From positions 31,983-95,982 of the forward strand of contig CANJIU010000027.1 in NCBI GenBank assembly GCA_947474365.1: a stretch of DNA of 64,000 nt, read 5' to 3'. Position numbers and translations under genes: made by a program. Each line of letters begins with the position of its first letter. The first letter of the stretch is position 1. Positions 56,010 to 64,000 of the stretch are shown here, piece after piece. The notes under the pieces are model-generated. The model saw nothing but the letters and a program-made list of their open reading frames with translations, searched no databases and was not told where the DNA came from. This DNA comes from Opitutia bacterium. GTDB taxonomy: Bacteria; Verrucomicrobiota; Verrucomicrobiia; Opitutales; Opitutaceae.

Positions 56010-57737
56010 TCACACGAGCTCCGCCGCCCGCTGGGCGTGGGAAGGCCGACGATCGCCGCGCTGTCCCGAAAGCTCACTGCGCAGGTTCAGGCAGAAGGCA
56101 TGCGACTGCACCTCGAACTTCCGCAGATCGAAGCTGGGAAAGAGTCGTTGCTGCAGAACCTGCCACGCCGGGGTCGACCCGATCGACGCCATCCCACCCG
56201 GGGCGTCTCCGCTGTTGCCCACATGGGCGTGGAGACAGACATGCCGGGCCAGCGCCACCATTGCAATCAGGTCGCCGTGGGCGGTTGCAGCCGCCGGCGT
56301 TTCCACCCAGCGGATCACGTTGGCGTAAACCGCAGGGAGCCCGCGGGCGTCCGCAAAGCGCGTCGCAAGCTCGCGCGTCGTGCAGCCGAGGTACTGCCGC
56401 TCCACGGAGGAAATGGGCAATTTTCGCTCCCTCGCCTCCCGTACAATCACCGGCAGGGCGAAGGGATGCAGCTTAAGGAGGATCAGCTTCCCAATGTCGT
56501 GCAGCAGCCCGGCGGTCCGGGCGGTTCCGCCCAAGTAATCGAATTCCAAGTACGTGCAGATGAACTCGGCCACGCGGCCCACCGCCACCTGAAACGTCCA
56601 CCACCCCGCCCACGACAGCGGGCCATTATGCAGGTGGCGCTCTTCGGCAATGGTCAGCGAGGTGGCAATTGCGCTCAGCTTCAGCTCTCCAAGGAGGCTC
56701 GCGGCGGCGCGCACATCGTCAATCACGTCCATCTCGTCCCTCTGGATCTGCCGCGCCGCAATCAGAACCTGAGCGCATAACCCCGGGTCGTCCGCCACCA
56801 GATCCAGCGCCTGGCTGATGCCCGAAGCCCGCGTGTCAGCTGCCATCTGGAACGCCGCCGCCGCGGTGTCGATGACGGGACACCCCCGGAGCGCCTCGAC
56901 CTGTTGAAAAAGTTTTGGCAGATCCACCAGCGGACCGCTCAGGTTGACGTCGACGCGTTCCCACCTCTCCCGCTCCGCTGCCTCCAGCGCCTTGGCGTTT
57001 TCCGCCGACGGGTGCATGCTGGCCGGGGCGTATCCCGGATTGAGCTGACAATAGACCAACCGGCTCGCGAACTCCAGAAATTCGGCGCAGCCAAAAAAAG
57101 CGGTCCAATTATCGGACGCCGCCTGGGCCTGCAGTTCGCGAAGAAAATTAGCCCCCACCCAGACGCCGGCCGCCTCTGTGTCGGACAAAAGCGCCGCAAT
57201 TTGCGACTTAACCTCCTCGGGTTGCCGTTTCTCGGCCCAGCCAGGAAAGGTCCGGACCGCGCGATCAAAACCGGTCATCACACTGCGCCGCATCGACGCC
57301 AGTCGTTCGGCCGTGAGTCCGCGGGCGGCACAAAACGCCTTGGGCTCCTCAAAAAGCGAGTCGCGCCAGGATTTTTTCTCAACCTTCGCCACCTCGGCGA
57401 AGACCAGTTCATCCCCATACGGTTTGATGAGATAGTTTCTTACTCCAAGTTCCAGCGCGCGCCGCACCAGTTTCACGTCAGTCTCATAGGTATAGACGAC
57501 CACCGGCAGGGCTTTCCAAAACCAGTCGTCCCTCAGGCGCTGCAGAAACGCGGTGCTGGCGCTGCCCGCCACCTTCAGTTCCAGGAAAACCAGGTCGAAG
57601 ACGACCCCTTCGCGCAATATCCGCCAGGCTTCCTCGGTTTTTTTTGCCACCACGCAAACATGGTTCCCCCTCGCCAGGATGCCCTGCATGGCACGCCCAG
57701 CGACGTCGCTGTCGTCGAGAAGAAGGATATTGGCCAT
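56010..57737 (-). CDS. HDOD-domain regulator with atypical receiver
   Basis: A 575-residue cytoplasmic signalling protein. An N-terminal receiver (2-120) keeps the acidic pair Asp8-Asp9 and Lys of LIKPYGDE, but the phosphoacceptor position is Glu53 ([10 protein letters not shown], codon at 57579-57581), a phosphomimetic-like substitution. A helical linker precedes an HDOD domain at about 265-490 ([39 protein letters not shown] with an HD pair, and [17 protein letters not shown]). HDOD proteins often control motility and pili, and type IV pilus genes are 12 kb away. It is divergent from the helicase gene and convergent with the CoA-transferase gene. Confidence 0.9.
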   Translation of the reverse strand: MANILLLDDSDVAGRAMQGILARGNHVCVVAKKTEEAWRILREGVVFDLVFLELKVAGSASTAFLQRLRDDWFWKALPVVVYTYETDVKLVRRALELGVRNYLIKPYGDELVFAEVAKVEKKSWRDSLFEEPKAFCAARGLTAERLASMRRSVMTGFDRAVRTFPGWAEKRQPEEVKSQIAALLSDTEAAGVWVGANFLRELQAQAASDNWTAFFGCAEFLEFASRLVYCQLNPGYAPASMHPSAENAKALEAAERERWERVDVNLSGPLVDLPKLFQQVEALRGCPVIDTAAAAFQMAADTRASGISQALDLVADDPGLCAQVLIAARQIQRDEMDVIDDVRAAASLLGELKLSAIATSLTIAEERHLHNGPLSWAGWWTFQVAVGRVAEFICTYLEFDYLGGTARTAGLLHDIGKLILLKLHPFALPVIVREARERKLPISSVERQYLGCTTRELATRFADARGLPAVYANVIRWVETPAAATAHGDLIAMVALARHVCLHAHVGNSGDAPGGMASIGSTPAWQVLQQRLFPSFDLRKFEVQSHAFCLNLRSELSGQRGDRRPSHAQRAAELV

Positions 57738-57926
57738 CGAAGCGTGGGTGACGTTTGGCTTGGGTTTCCAACCTTGAATCGGCGGGGATCGCTTCTACTG
57801 AAGCCTAAAGTCGAAGCGAAAACAGCCGAGATCAGAATAGTCGCGGTTCCTCGAAGCACCCGCGCCACTTTCCGGCGAACGAGTCCCCGGATTGACTATG
57901 TCCGCCCGGACGCCCCCTTTTGGCGG

Positions 57927-60560
57927 ATGCCGTCACCGCCTTCCGCTCTGCCTGCGCCACTTGCGCCCTTCCGCCAACCAGACGGAACTGTACCCGACGC
58001 TGACGCGGTCCTGGACCGGTTTCTGACCGTCGCCGCCGCCCGCGGCCTCGAACTCTATCCTGAACAGGAGGAAGCGATTCTTGAGCTGCTCGCGGGCCGC
58101 AATGTCGTCCTCAACACCCCGACCGGTTCCGGGAAATCGCTCGTCGCGGCGGCCTTTCATTTCAGGGCACTCTGCGCCGGTGAACGCTCCGTTTACACCT
58201 GCCCAATCAAAGCGCTGGTCAACGAGAAATTCCTCTCCCTGTGCCGTGACTTCGGCCCCGAAAACGTCGGGATGATGACTGGCGACGCGAGCGTCAACCC
58301 CCTTGCCCCAGTCCTCTGCTGCACGGCAGAAATCCTTGCCAACATCGCCCTGCATCGCGGCGCGGAATGTCAGATCCACGCCGTCATCATGGATGAGTTC
58401 CACTATTACTCCGACCCGGACCGCGGCTACGCATGGCAGGTGCCGCTCCTGACCATGGCCCGCGCGCGCTTCCTGCTGATGTCGGCAACCCTGGGGAAGA
58501 CGGAGTTCTTCGAACAGGAGATGACAAGGCTGACCGGCGCGCCCAGCATCACGGTCCGCAGCGAACGCCGACCGGTGCCGTTAGAGTTCGAGTATTCCGA
58601 AATGCCGCTGACGGAAAGGGTCGCCGAATTGCTCGCGCTGAAACGCGCGCCGATCTATCTCGTCTACTTCACCCAACGCTCCGCGAGCGACGCGGCCCAG
58701 GCGCTGATGAGCCTGAATATCTGCTCAAAGGAGGAGAAAGCCGCGCTCCAAACCGAACTGGAACGTGTTCGTTTCAGCAGCCCCTACGGACGGGAAATGC
58801 GGCGCTGGCTGCGTCACGGCATCGGCGTCCATCATGCGGGACTCCTCCCCAAATACCGCATCCTCGTCGAGCAACTCGCACAAAAGGGTCTGCTCAAACT
58901 CATCTGCGGCACGGACACACTCGGCGTCGGGATCAACGTTCCCATCCGTACCGTGGTGTTCACGCAGCTATGGAAATACGACGGAAAAAAAACCGCCATC
59001 CTCAGCGTCCGCGATTTCCGGCAAATTTCAGGCCGGGCCGGGCGCAAGGGCTACGACGACAAGGGCTACGTGATCATTCAGGCGCCGGAGCATACGATTG
59101 AGAACAAGCGCGCCGAGGAAAAGGCCGCGAACGATCCAAAGAAGAAAAAGAAACTCGTCAAACAAAGCGCACCCGAAGGCTCCGTCGGGTGGGACGCCAA
59201 GACGTTCGAACGACTTCGCACAGCGCCAGCCGAAGAGCTGACGTCTCGCTTCGACGTTTCCCACGGCATGCTGTTGCTCGTGCTTGGCCGCGACGGCGAC
59301 GGCTGCCGGGCAATGCAGCGGCTAATCCGGGACTCGCACGAAACCGAGCACCGCAAGCGCGCATTGCGCAAACGCGCCTGGCAGCTTTTCCGCGCGCTCG
59401 TCGATCGCAAGATCGTCGAAATCGCCCCGAAGTCGCCCCCTCTCGCCGTCAGCGGACCGAAGAAACTCCGCGTCAACATCGAGCTCCAGGATGACTTCTC
59501 CCTGCACCAGGCCCTTTCGCTCTATCTCATCGACACGCTGCCGTTGCTGAACCGGGATTCACCCGACTATCCATTCGATGTGCTCACGCTCTGCGAGGCG
59601 ATCGTTGAGGATCCGGACGCAATCCTCCGCCGGCAGGTCGACAAGCTGAAGACGGAAAAGATCGAGGAGATGCGCGCGGCCGGCGCGAGCTACGACGAAC
59701 GCATGGAAAAGCTGGAACAAATTGAGCACCCCAAGCCACTCCGCGAATTTCTTTACGACACGTTCAACGCGTTCGCCGCGGCCCACCCGTGGGTCGAACA
59801 GGAGAACGTCCGTCCGAAATCAATCGCCCGGGAGATGTTCGAGCGCTACCTGTCGTTTGCGGACTACATCCGTGACTACGGTCTGCAACGTTCCGAAGGC
59901 TTGCTACTGCGCCACCTATCGCAGGTCTGGAAGGTCCTCGCCCAGACGGTGCCCACCTCCGCCAAGACCGAAGCGGTGATTGAGATGGAGGATTACTTTC
60001 GCGAACTGATCCGCGGCATCGACTCAAGTTTGCTCGAGGAATGGGAACGGCTGCGCAATCCGGCATTCGTCCGGGCGGACGACCAGGACGCCGCCGACAA
60101 GCCGGCGCGACCGGCGACGTTCGACATCACCCGGGACGACGCGTCGTTTCGCCGCCTCGTGCGGACCGGGATTTTCGGATTTCTGCAGGACATCGCCGTC
60201 CGCGACTGGGAAAGCGCGGCATCACGGCTTGCCACTGGCGAGGCCGGCGGCGCCGTGGAAGGATCGGTGGCCTCACCCGAAGCGAAGCGGATTGAGGCGT
60301 CCTTCGCCCCCTATTTCGACGCCCGCGGACGTTTCCGTCTCGATCCCGAGGGCCGCTCAGCCAAACACACGCACTGGAGTGATGACGGCCGCGGGGCCTG
60401 GAGCGTCGCGCAAGTGCTGATTGACCGGGAGGAACAGAATGACTGGGAGGCGCGTTTTGCCGTTTCCCTGATGGAATCTCGGACGCAAAATCGCGCGGTG
60501 GTGAGCTTCGAGACCGTGGGGCCGATCGGAAGCTCACAACCCAATCCCGCTCCGGCGTAA
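57927..60560 (+). CDS. Ski2/Mtr4-like DEAD/DEAH helicase (DUF3516 type)
   Basis: An 877-residue superfamily II helicase. Start ATG at 57927; the frame opens far upstream (56904), but that part lies over the divergent HDOD gene. Motifs are [13 protein letters not shown] (I, near residue 65), [12 protein letters not shown] (Ia), [11 protein letters not shown] (II), [13 protein letters not shown] (III) and [18 protein letters not shown] (VI). The insert and C-terminal helical region from about residue 420 resemble the DUF3516 domain of bacterial Ski2-like helicases, probably RNA-unwinding. A Lys-rich stretch (KKKKKLVKQ) near residue 410 is noticeable. It is convergent with the methyltransferase gene 24 bases away. 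Confidence 0.92.
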   Translation: MPSPPSALPAPLAPFRQPDGTVPDADAVLDRFLTVAAARGLELYPEQEEAILELLAGRNVVLNTPTGSGKSLVAAAFHFRALCAGERSVYTCPIKALVNEKFLSLCRDFGPENVGMMTGDASVNPLAPVLCCTAEILANIALHRGAECQIHAVIMDEFHYYSDPDRGYAWQVPLLTMARARFLLMSATLGKTEFFEQEMTRLTGAPSITVRSERRPVPLEFEYSEMPLTERVAELLALKRAPIYLVYFTQRSASDAAQALMSLNICSKEEKAALQTELERVRFSSPYGREMRRWLRHGIGVHHAGLLPKYRILVEQLAQKGLLKLICGTDTLGVGINVPIRTVVFTQLWKYDGKKTAILSVRDFRQISGRAGRKGYDDKGYVIIQAPEHTIENKRAEEKAANDPKKKKKLVKQSAPEGSVGWDAKTFERLRTAPAEELTSRFDVSHGMLLLVLGRDGDGCRAMQRLIRDSHETEHRKRALRKRAWQLFRALVDRKIVEIAPKSPPLAVSGPKKLRVNIELQDDFSLHQALSLYLIDTLPLLNRDSPDYPFDVLTLCEAIVEDPDAILRRQVDKLKTEKIEEMRAAGASYDERMEKLEQIEHPKPLREFLYDTFNAFAAAHPWVEQENVRPKSIAREMFERYLSFADYIRDYGLQRSEGLLLRHLSQVWKVLAQTVPTSAKTEAVIEMEDYFRELIRGIDSSLLEEWERLRNPAFVRADDQDAADKPARPATFDITRDDASFRRLVRTGIFGFLQDIAVRDWESAASRLATGEAGGAVEGSVASPEAKRIEASFAPYFDARGRFRLDPEGRSAKHTHWSDDGRGAWSVAQVLIDREEQNDWEARFAVSLMESRTQNRAVVSFETVGPIGSSQPNPAPA

Positions 60561-60584
60561 GCACGGTACCGCTCCCGACAGAGG

Positions 60585-61349
60585 TTACCGCAACGTTACC
60601 TCCAAAAGCATGCCGGGTAGGAATTCCTCGGGTAATTTGTCGAGATCGCGGGTGTCATCAATCACGCGAATCGGATAGCCACGTTTGGCGCACTCGGCCT
60701 TCAACGTTTTGATCCCATCCACACAGCCATAGGCGAGCAGCGCCTTGCCGCCCGGCCGAAGGTATTTGGGCAACCCGTCCAGGAGCGTTCGCATCAGGTT
60801 GAACGAAGCATCATACAACGCGAATTCATCGATGCGCTGTGGCACGCGATTGACCCACGGCGGGTTCGAGATGATCACGTCGAATTGCTCCTCGCTGCGT
60901 ATGACCTCGTAGGCCCCGGGGCGGGCAAGCTCGACCTGTCGGACCTCCAGGCGCTTCTCGAACCCGAGCAACGTGGCGTTGAAGCGGGCATTCAGCACGG
61001 CGTTGGAATTGATGTCTGTGGCCACGGCACTCATCGCACCAGCCCGGATCGAACAGAGAGCCAAGAGACCGGTGCCGGTACCGATTTCGAGCACCCGCTT
61101 GCCCTTCACCACCTCCGTCTCGCGCATGAGCTTGCGCAGGCTCGGCGTGTCCCGCGGGTCCCAAAAAACCGTTTCAAACTGCGCGAGCGGCACCGGTAGG
61201 TCCTCGATCGAGACCTGGTTGAAGGCACCGTGATAACCGACTTTTGCCGGGACCATCGCCTCCCGCTTCGGCGCGCACGATCCGAGCAACGGACACGCGG
61301 CAAAAGCCAAAACCAGGTGGAAGCGGAAAGCGAAGCGAGAGGTAGGCAC
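60585..61349 (-). CDS. Class I SAM-dependent methyltransferase with apparent lipoprotein signal
   Basis: A 254-residue protein. The N-terminus carries basic residues, a hydrophobic stretch (FHLVLAFAACPL) and a lipobox LLGSC at residues 22-26, which reads as a lipoprotein signal. The rest is a methyltransferase: VLEIGTGTGLLALC (motif I, about 87), TDINSNAVLNARFN, and VIISNPPWVN (motif IV, about 160), as in HemK/PrmA-like enzymes. An exported SAM-dependent enzyme would lack its cofactor. The frame starts with GTG at 61349. An internal ATG at 61256 (after the lipobox) would make an ordinary cytosolic enzyme of 223 residues, and either start is possible. Confidence 0.8.
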   Translation of the reverse strand: MPTSRFAFRFHLVLAFAACPLLGSCAPKREAMVPAKVGYHGAFNQVSIEDLPVPLAQFETVFWDPRDTPSLRKLMRETEVVKGKRVLEIGTGTGLLALCSIRAGAMSAVATDINSNAVLNARFNATLLGFEKRLEVRQVELARPGAYEVIRSEEQFDVIISNPPWVNRVPQRIDEFALYDASFNLMRTLLDGLPKYLRPGGKALLAYGCVDGIKTLKAECAKRGYPIRVIDDTRDLDKLPEEFLPGMLLEVTLR

Positions 61350-61839
61350 GGGAGGGAGTCCTGCGAGGGTTCACGGATTTTCAACTTGGGCGGACGAAAA
61401 GTCGGGAGACACACCGTCCTGGCTAAACTTCGTTAAAGCGAAAGAAAGAGGTGGGCAAGAACCTCGGAAGGCAATCCAGTCCTCAACTGCAGCACCCGAT
61501 TTGAGCACGTTTCTCGCGAAATCACCCAAGGTGGCCGGGCCAGAGAGCGCTGTTACCGATCGTGTCGACCAATTCATCAAGACCGCCGTCCTCCCTCCTT
61601 GTCGCGTTGTTGCGAAGAGTTCGGCGAAATTGCTTGTCACGGCGTTTGAGCAAACCGTAATTAGCGCCACTCGTATCCAAACGTCTGAGTTCCGCCATCA
61701 CAGCACCAACACTCCATTTCGGCCAGTCCCGGCTCGTCCAAGAGCAGGGATCAAACGAAGCAAAGCGTTGAATCTTCAGTGGCGGTTCCCAGTCGCAGGA
61801 GACGGGAAACAACGGTTACTCGTTGTTCGCTAGGTGTTA
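61350..61839. other. 490-base stretch without a confident gene
   Basis: I see no supported gene here. Small open frames exist on both strands (for example 61371-61670 and 61522-61812 on minus, 61501-61833 on plus), but none has a recognisable motif. The two minus-strand frames overlap and could be parts of one decayed gene joined by a frameshift near 61525. I have not proved this. Nothing resembling a riboswitch was seen. Confidence 0.4.
61808..61827. repeat. Inverted repeat just before tRNA-Thr
   Basis: AACAACG-GTTACT-CGTTGTT forms a 7-base stem with a 6-base loop, ending 12 bases before the tRNA. It may be a processing or termination element, or part of a former mobile element boundary. 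I cannot tell which. Confidence 0.35.
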
Positions 61840-61915
61840 GCCAACATAGCTCAGTTGGTAGAGCAACGCTTTCGTAAAGCGTGGGTCGTCGGTTCAAATC
61901 CGACTGTTGGCTCCA
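61840..61915 (+). tRNA. tRNA-Thr (anticodon CGT)
   Basis: The 76-base cloverleaf folds fully. The acceptor is GCCAACA with TGTTGGC, the D stem GCTC/GAGC, and the anticodon stem ACGCT/AGCGT with loop TTCGTAA, so the anticodon is CGT, reading the Thr codon ACG. The T arm is GTCGG-TTCAAAT-CCGAC, the discriminator base is T, and CCA is encoded at 61913-61915. The queA start is only 28 bases downstream, so the tRNA and mRNA may share a transcript. Confidence 0.95.
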
Positions 61916-61942
61916 GCGCACTCTGCGAGACGAACATCACAC

Positions 61943-63046
61943 GTGCTTCCGCTCGCCACCGATCTTTTCGACTATCACCTCCCGGGGTATCTCGTGGCCC
62001 AAGTTCCGCCTCCCCGCCGGGATCAGTCGAGGTTGCTGGTGGTCGACCGGGCCAGCCGGAACATCGCTCATCGTACATTTGACGCTTTGCCGGAGTACCT
62101 TCGCCCGGGCGACACCCTGTTTCGCAACAACGCGTCGGTTCTTCCCGCCCGCTTGCACGCAAACCGCCCGACTGGCGGTCAGGTCGAGTGCTTTCTGCTC
62201 GGCGCCACCGACGACCCCGCCTGCTGGCGTTGCCTTGTCAAGCCCGGCCGCAAACTGCCCGTCGGCGCACGATTCAGCCATCCGAGCACCGCGTTCACCG
62301 GTGAAATCGTCGCAAAGGAAATCGACGGTTCCGCCGTAGTGCGCTTCGCGACAAAAAGCGGCGAAAGCATTGCCACGGTCGCCAACCGTCTCGGCGAGGT
62401 CCCGCTGCCTCCCTACATCGCACGGGAAACCTCTGCATCCAAATCGAATGAACAGCAGCGCACCTTTGACCTTGAGCGTTACCAGACCGTTTACGCCAAC
62501 CGGGATCGCCAGGTGGCCGTCGCCGCGCCGACGGCGGGGCTGCACTTCACTCCGGAATTGCTCGTCATGCTTTCAACCCAGGGAGTGCACATGGCCGACA
62601 TCACGCTTCATGTCGGTCTCGGAACGTTCAAACCGATCGAGACTCCAACCGTCGATGCCCATCCGATTCACCGCGAAGTCTACGAAATCCCAATCGAGAC
62701 ACAGCGTGCCATATTTCCGCCACTGCCCGGACGCCGGATTGCCGTGGGCACGACCTCGGTCCGCAGCATCGAGGACTTCCTGACGAAACAAACACAGCCC
62801 GTGGAAGCCGCCGCATCGTGGACGACTGAGGCAGGAATCTACCTTCGTCCTCCGGCAGTTTTCCGCGGCGTGGATGCGTTGATCACAAATTTTCATCAAC
62901 CGCGCTCCACCCTCCTTTGCCTCGTCGCCGCCTTCCTCACCCCCGGATCGACCGATGGCATCACCTGGTTCAGGGAAATCTACCAAGAAGCCATCGCGCG
63001 GGAATATCGTTTTTTCAGTTATGGCGATGCCATGCTGATTCTTTGA
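61943..63046 (+). CDS. queA: S-adenosylmethionine:tRNA ribosyltransferase-isomerase
   Basis: A 367-residue enzyme that transfers the ribosyl part of SAM to preQ1 in tRNA, making epoxyqueuosine. Motifs are DLFDYHLPGYLVAQVPPPRRDQSRLLVVD at the N-terminus, FRNNASVLPARL, VPLPPYI (about 155), YQTVYANRDRQVAVAAPTAGLHFT, HVGLGTFKPIET, and the C-terminal TNFHQPRSTLL and REYRFFSYGDAMLIL. The GTG at 61943 is the best start; earlier in-frame starts lie inside the tRNA. Substrate tRNAs of QueA have GUN anticodons (Asp, Asn, His, Tyr), so the adjacent Thr tRNA is not its target. Confidence 0.96.
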   Translation: MLPLATDLFDYHLPGYLVAQVPPPRRDQSRLLVVDRASRNIAHRTFDALPEYLRPGDTLFRNNASVLPARLHANRPTGGQVECFLLGATDDPACWRCLVKPGRKLPVGARFSHPSTAFTGEIVAKEIDGSAVVRFATKSGESIATVANRLGEVPLPPYIARETSASKSNEQQRTFDLERYQTVYANRDRQVAVAAPTAGLHFTPELLVMLSTQGVHMADITLHVGLGTFKPIETPTVDAHPIHREVYEIPIETQRAIFPPLPGRRIAVGTTSVRSIEDFLTKQTQPVEAAASWTTEAGIYLRPPAVFRGVDALITNFHQPRSTLLCLVAAFLTPGSTDGITWFREIYQEAIAREYRFFSYGDAMLIL

Positions 63047-63065
63047 GATTTGAGTTCGGAACCGG

Positions 63066-63905
63066 TCAGGTGCGTCGCAGCAACCCTGCCAGCCGGGTAA
63101 ACGTTTCTTCGCCGAATCCCATCGCCCGTTTGATTTGGGCGTCACGTTCGATGAGGTTTTCAATCGCAGCCGTTTCACGCCACGTCCGAAGTGAGACCAA
63201 GCCGAATGCCCAGGACAACATCGCGGAGACGGGAACGGGCACATCGCTCCCATGCACGATTCGCGCCGCGAGATCCGGATCGCCAGCGAGACGGCGGATG
63301 GCACTGCGCCGGGCCCGGAAATTGAGCGCAGCCAGCGCACTGTTGTCTCCGTACAATTTTGGGAAGCGGCGCGTCATTTCAACGAACACCTCAAAGTAGT
63401 CCGGGTCGATCAGCATCGTGCCGGTTCCGCTGTGGGCCGCAATGCACGTCACGCCAATCTCAAGCGCTCGGGTGAGCACGCGGGGATCTGCCAGCCGGGC
63501 ATCGAGGACCGGAAGTGTCCGCTCGCTACCGGTGTGAGCGAGGAGAATCAGTCCAGATTCGGCCATGCGCTCAAGAAACCGCGTGTAGCGCGGATTGTTC
63601 CAGTCAATATTCTGACAATTGGGGAGGCATTTCAACACGAGCGCCCCGCCGGCCAGGCAACGCTCAAGTTCGTCCAGCGCGTCCCGCCGCGCCGGATGAA
63701 TCGAGACCGCGGGGAGAAACTCCCGGTGTTTTTGCGCCAGCCGGAGCACAAAATCGTTCGGCACATAGAAGGACCCGGCATTCGGAACAACGTGCCCTTT
63801 GTCGTCGTGCGGTTCATCCTGTGCGAGAATCACCGCCGCATCGAGCGACGAACTGCGGATGAAGTTCAAAAGGGTGTGAGACCGGAAAGTAACCTTTGGA
63901 TTCAA
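63066..63905 (-). CDS. Amidohydrolase-family protein lacking an N-terminal HxH motif
   Basis: A 279-residue protein of the amidohydrolase type (PF04909-like barrel). The later metal-site residues are visible: LLAHTGSE, IAAHSGTGTM and VHGSDVPVP. The initial HxH motif (usually IDxHxH) is not found in this frame. The chosen start is a TTG at 63905 overlapping the stop of the upstream gene (TTGA). The frame is also open beyond 63986, but there the codon usage loses its GC3 bias, so the upstream part is probably not coding. It might be a degraded or N-terminally truncated enzyme, or a distinct family branch. Confidence 0.65.
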   Translation of the reverse strand: MNPKVTFRSHTLLNFIRSSSLDAAVILAQDEPHDDKGHVVPNAGSFYVPNDFVLRLAQKHREFLPAVSIHPARRDALDELERCLAGGALVLKCLPNCQNIDWNNPRYTRFLERMAESGLILLAHTGSERTLPVLDARLADPRVLTRALEIGVTCIAAHSGTGTMLIDPDYFEVFVEMTRRFPKLYGDNSALAALNFRARRSAIRRLAGDPDLAARIVHGSDVPVPVSAMLSWAFGLVSLRTWRETAAIENLIERDAQIKRAMGFGEETFTRLAGLLRRT

Positions 63906-64000
63906 GCGGCGGTTTTCTCGCCCAGGTAGCCGGATTGAAAAACGAGATCCCAGCACAAGTCCCAGTGCTGACTCATGAGGATACACCGCAAGTCCAGGAC
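63902..64000 (-). CDS. C-terminal tail of a gene that continues beyond the window
   Basis: A 32-codon frame runs from the window edge to a TGA at 63902-63904. It ends in HWDLCWDLVFQSGYLGEKTAA and uses G or C at most third positions, unlike the overlapping frame. The stop overlaps the TTG of the next gene, the same TGA-overlap spacing seen at other junctions here. The visible tail is too short to name a family. Confidence 0.45.
   Translation of the reverse strand, partial: VLDLRCILMSQHWDLCWDLVFQSGYLGEKTAA

Noticed and set aside
56904..57926. N-terminal extension of the helicase frame
   Set aside because: It lies over the divergent HDOD gene and has no helicase or other domain. The ATG at 57927 gives a normal length.
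61501..61833. Small plus-strand frame of 110 codons before the tRNA
   Set aside because: It has no motif and overlaps possible decayed minus-strand frames and a hairpin, so I did not call a gene.
1..64000. CRISPR array, insertion sequences, prophage or transposase genes
   Set aside because: No repeat-spacer pattern, transposase motif or phage structural gene was seen on either strand.
63906..64000. Continuation of the amidohydrolase frame to the window edge
   Set aside because: Codon bias favours another frame here, and a TTG overlaps the stop of that frame.

Overview
The window is high-GC bacterial DNA that reads best as a chromosomal segment of a Verrucomicrobiota member, most likely an Opitutaceae relative. 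The signs are very large TonB-dependent receptors with a repeated LEAFTVTGSNI entry motif, a pseudopilin operon of the Verru_Chthon cassette type, a coaE-rho-pilB-pilT-pilB-pilC block, sulfatase and sulfotransferase genes, and almost no Shine-Dalgarno sequences before start codons. I ran no database search. Family assignments come from motifs and protein architecture read by eye.

Positions 1-20,500 look like one catabolic locus. Seven genes run leftward: an N-acyl-D-amino-acid deacylase, a YtcJ-type amidohydrolase, two TonB-dependent receptors, two tandem gamma-glutamyltransferase-like Ntn hydrolases, and a third receptor cut by the window edge. To their right are an orphan sigma-54 activator, a 2,4-diaminopentanoate-dehydrogenase-like enzyme and an M14 zinc carboxypeptidase, all on the plus strand. 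Two nearly identical -24/-12 sigma-54 promoter elements flank the activator, one facing the leftward operon and one facing the dehydrogenase, and both are followed by the same AACCTTTC leader. The activator's receiver domain has Thr where the phosphoacceptor Asp should be. The two gamma-glutamyltransferase-like enzymes keep the catalytic Thr but have lost nearly all residues that hold gamma-glutamate. I infer a self-contained regulon for uptake and hydrolysis of an amide or peptide substrate that is not simply gamma-glutamyl.

Positions 20,650-28,800 (minus strand) carry a tightly overlapping operon of five prepilin-like proteins or pseudopilins plus one secreted accessory protein. Next are acetyl-CoA synthetase and, divergently, a first Rho factor without the usual N-terminal RNA-binding parts. 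A cytoplasmic protein of unknown function, hisF, a small conserved protein, a PPP-type phosphatase, an isochorismatase-like hydrolase and a YhaM-like exoribonuclease follow on the right.

Positions 38,000-46,600 (minus strand) hold coaE, a second Rho with a long Gly/Arg/Pro-rich disordered N-terminus, two PilB/GspE ATPases, PilT and PilC. Positions 46,700-55,940 (plus strand) hold an HD-domain protein, comM, a sulfur-ester cluster (CBM9-like protein, arylsulfotransferase, sulfatase) and a short-chain dehydrogenase with a CoA-transferase.

The right end has an HDOD regulator whose receiver has Glu in place of Asp, a divergent Ski2-like helicase, a methyltransferase with an apparent lipoprotein signal, tRNA-Thr(CGT) followed directly by queA, an amidohydrolase-like gene, and the tail of a gene that enters from beyond the window.
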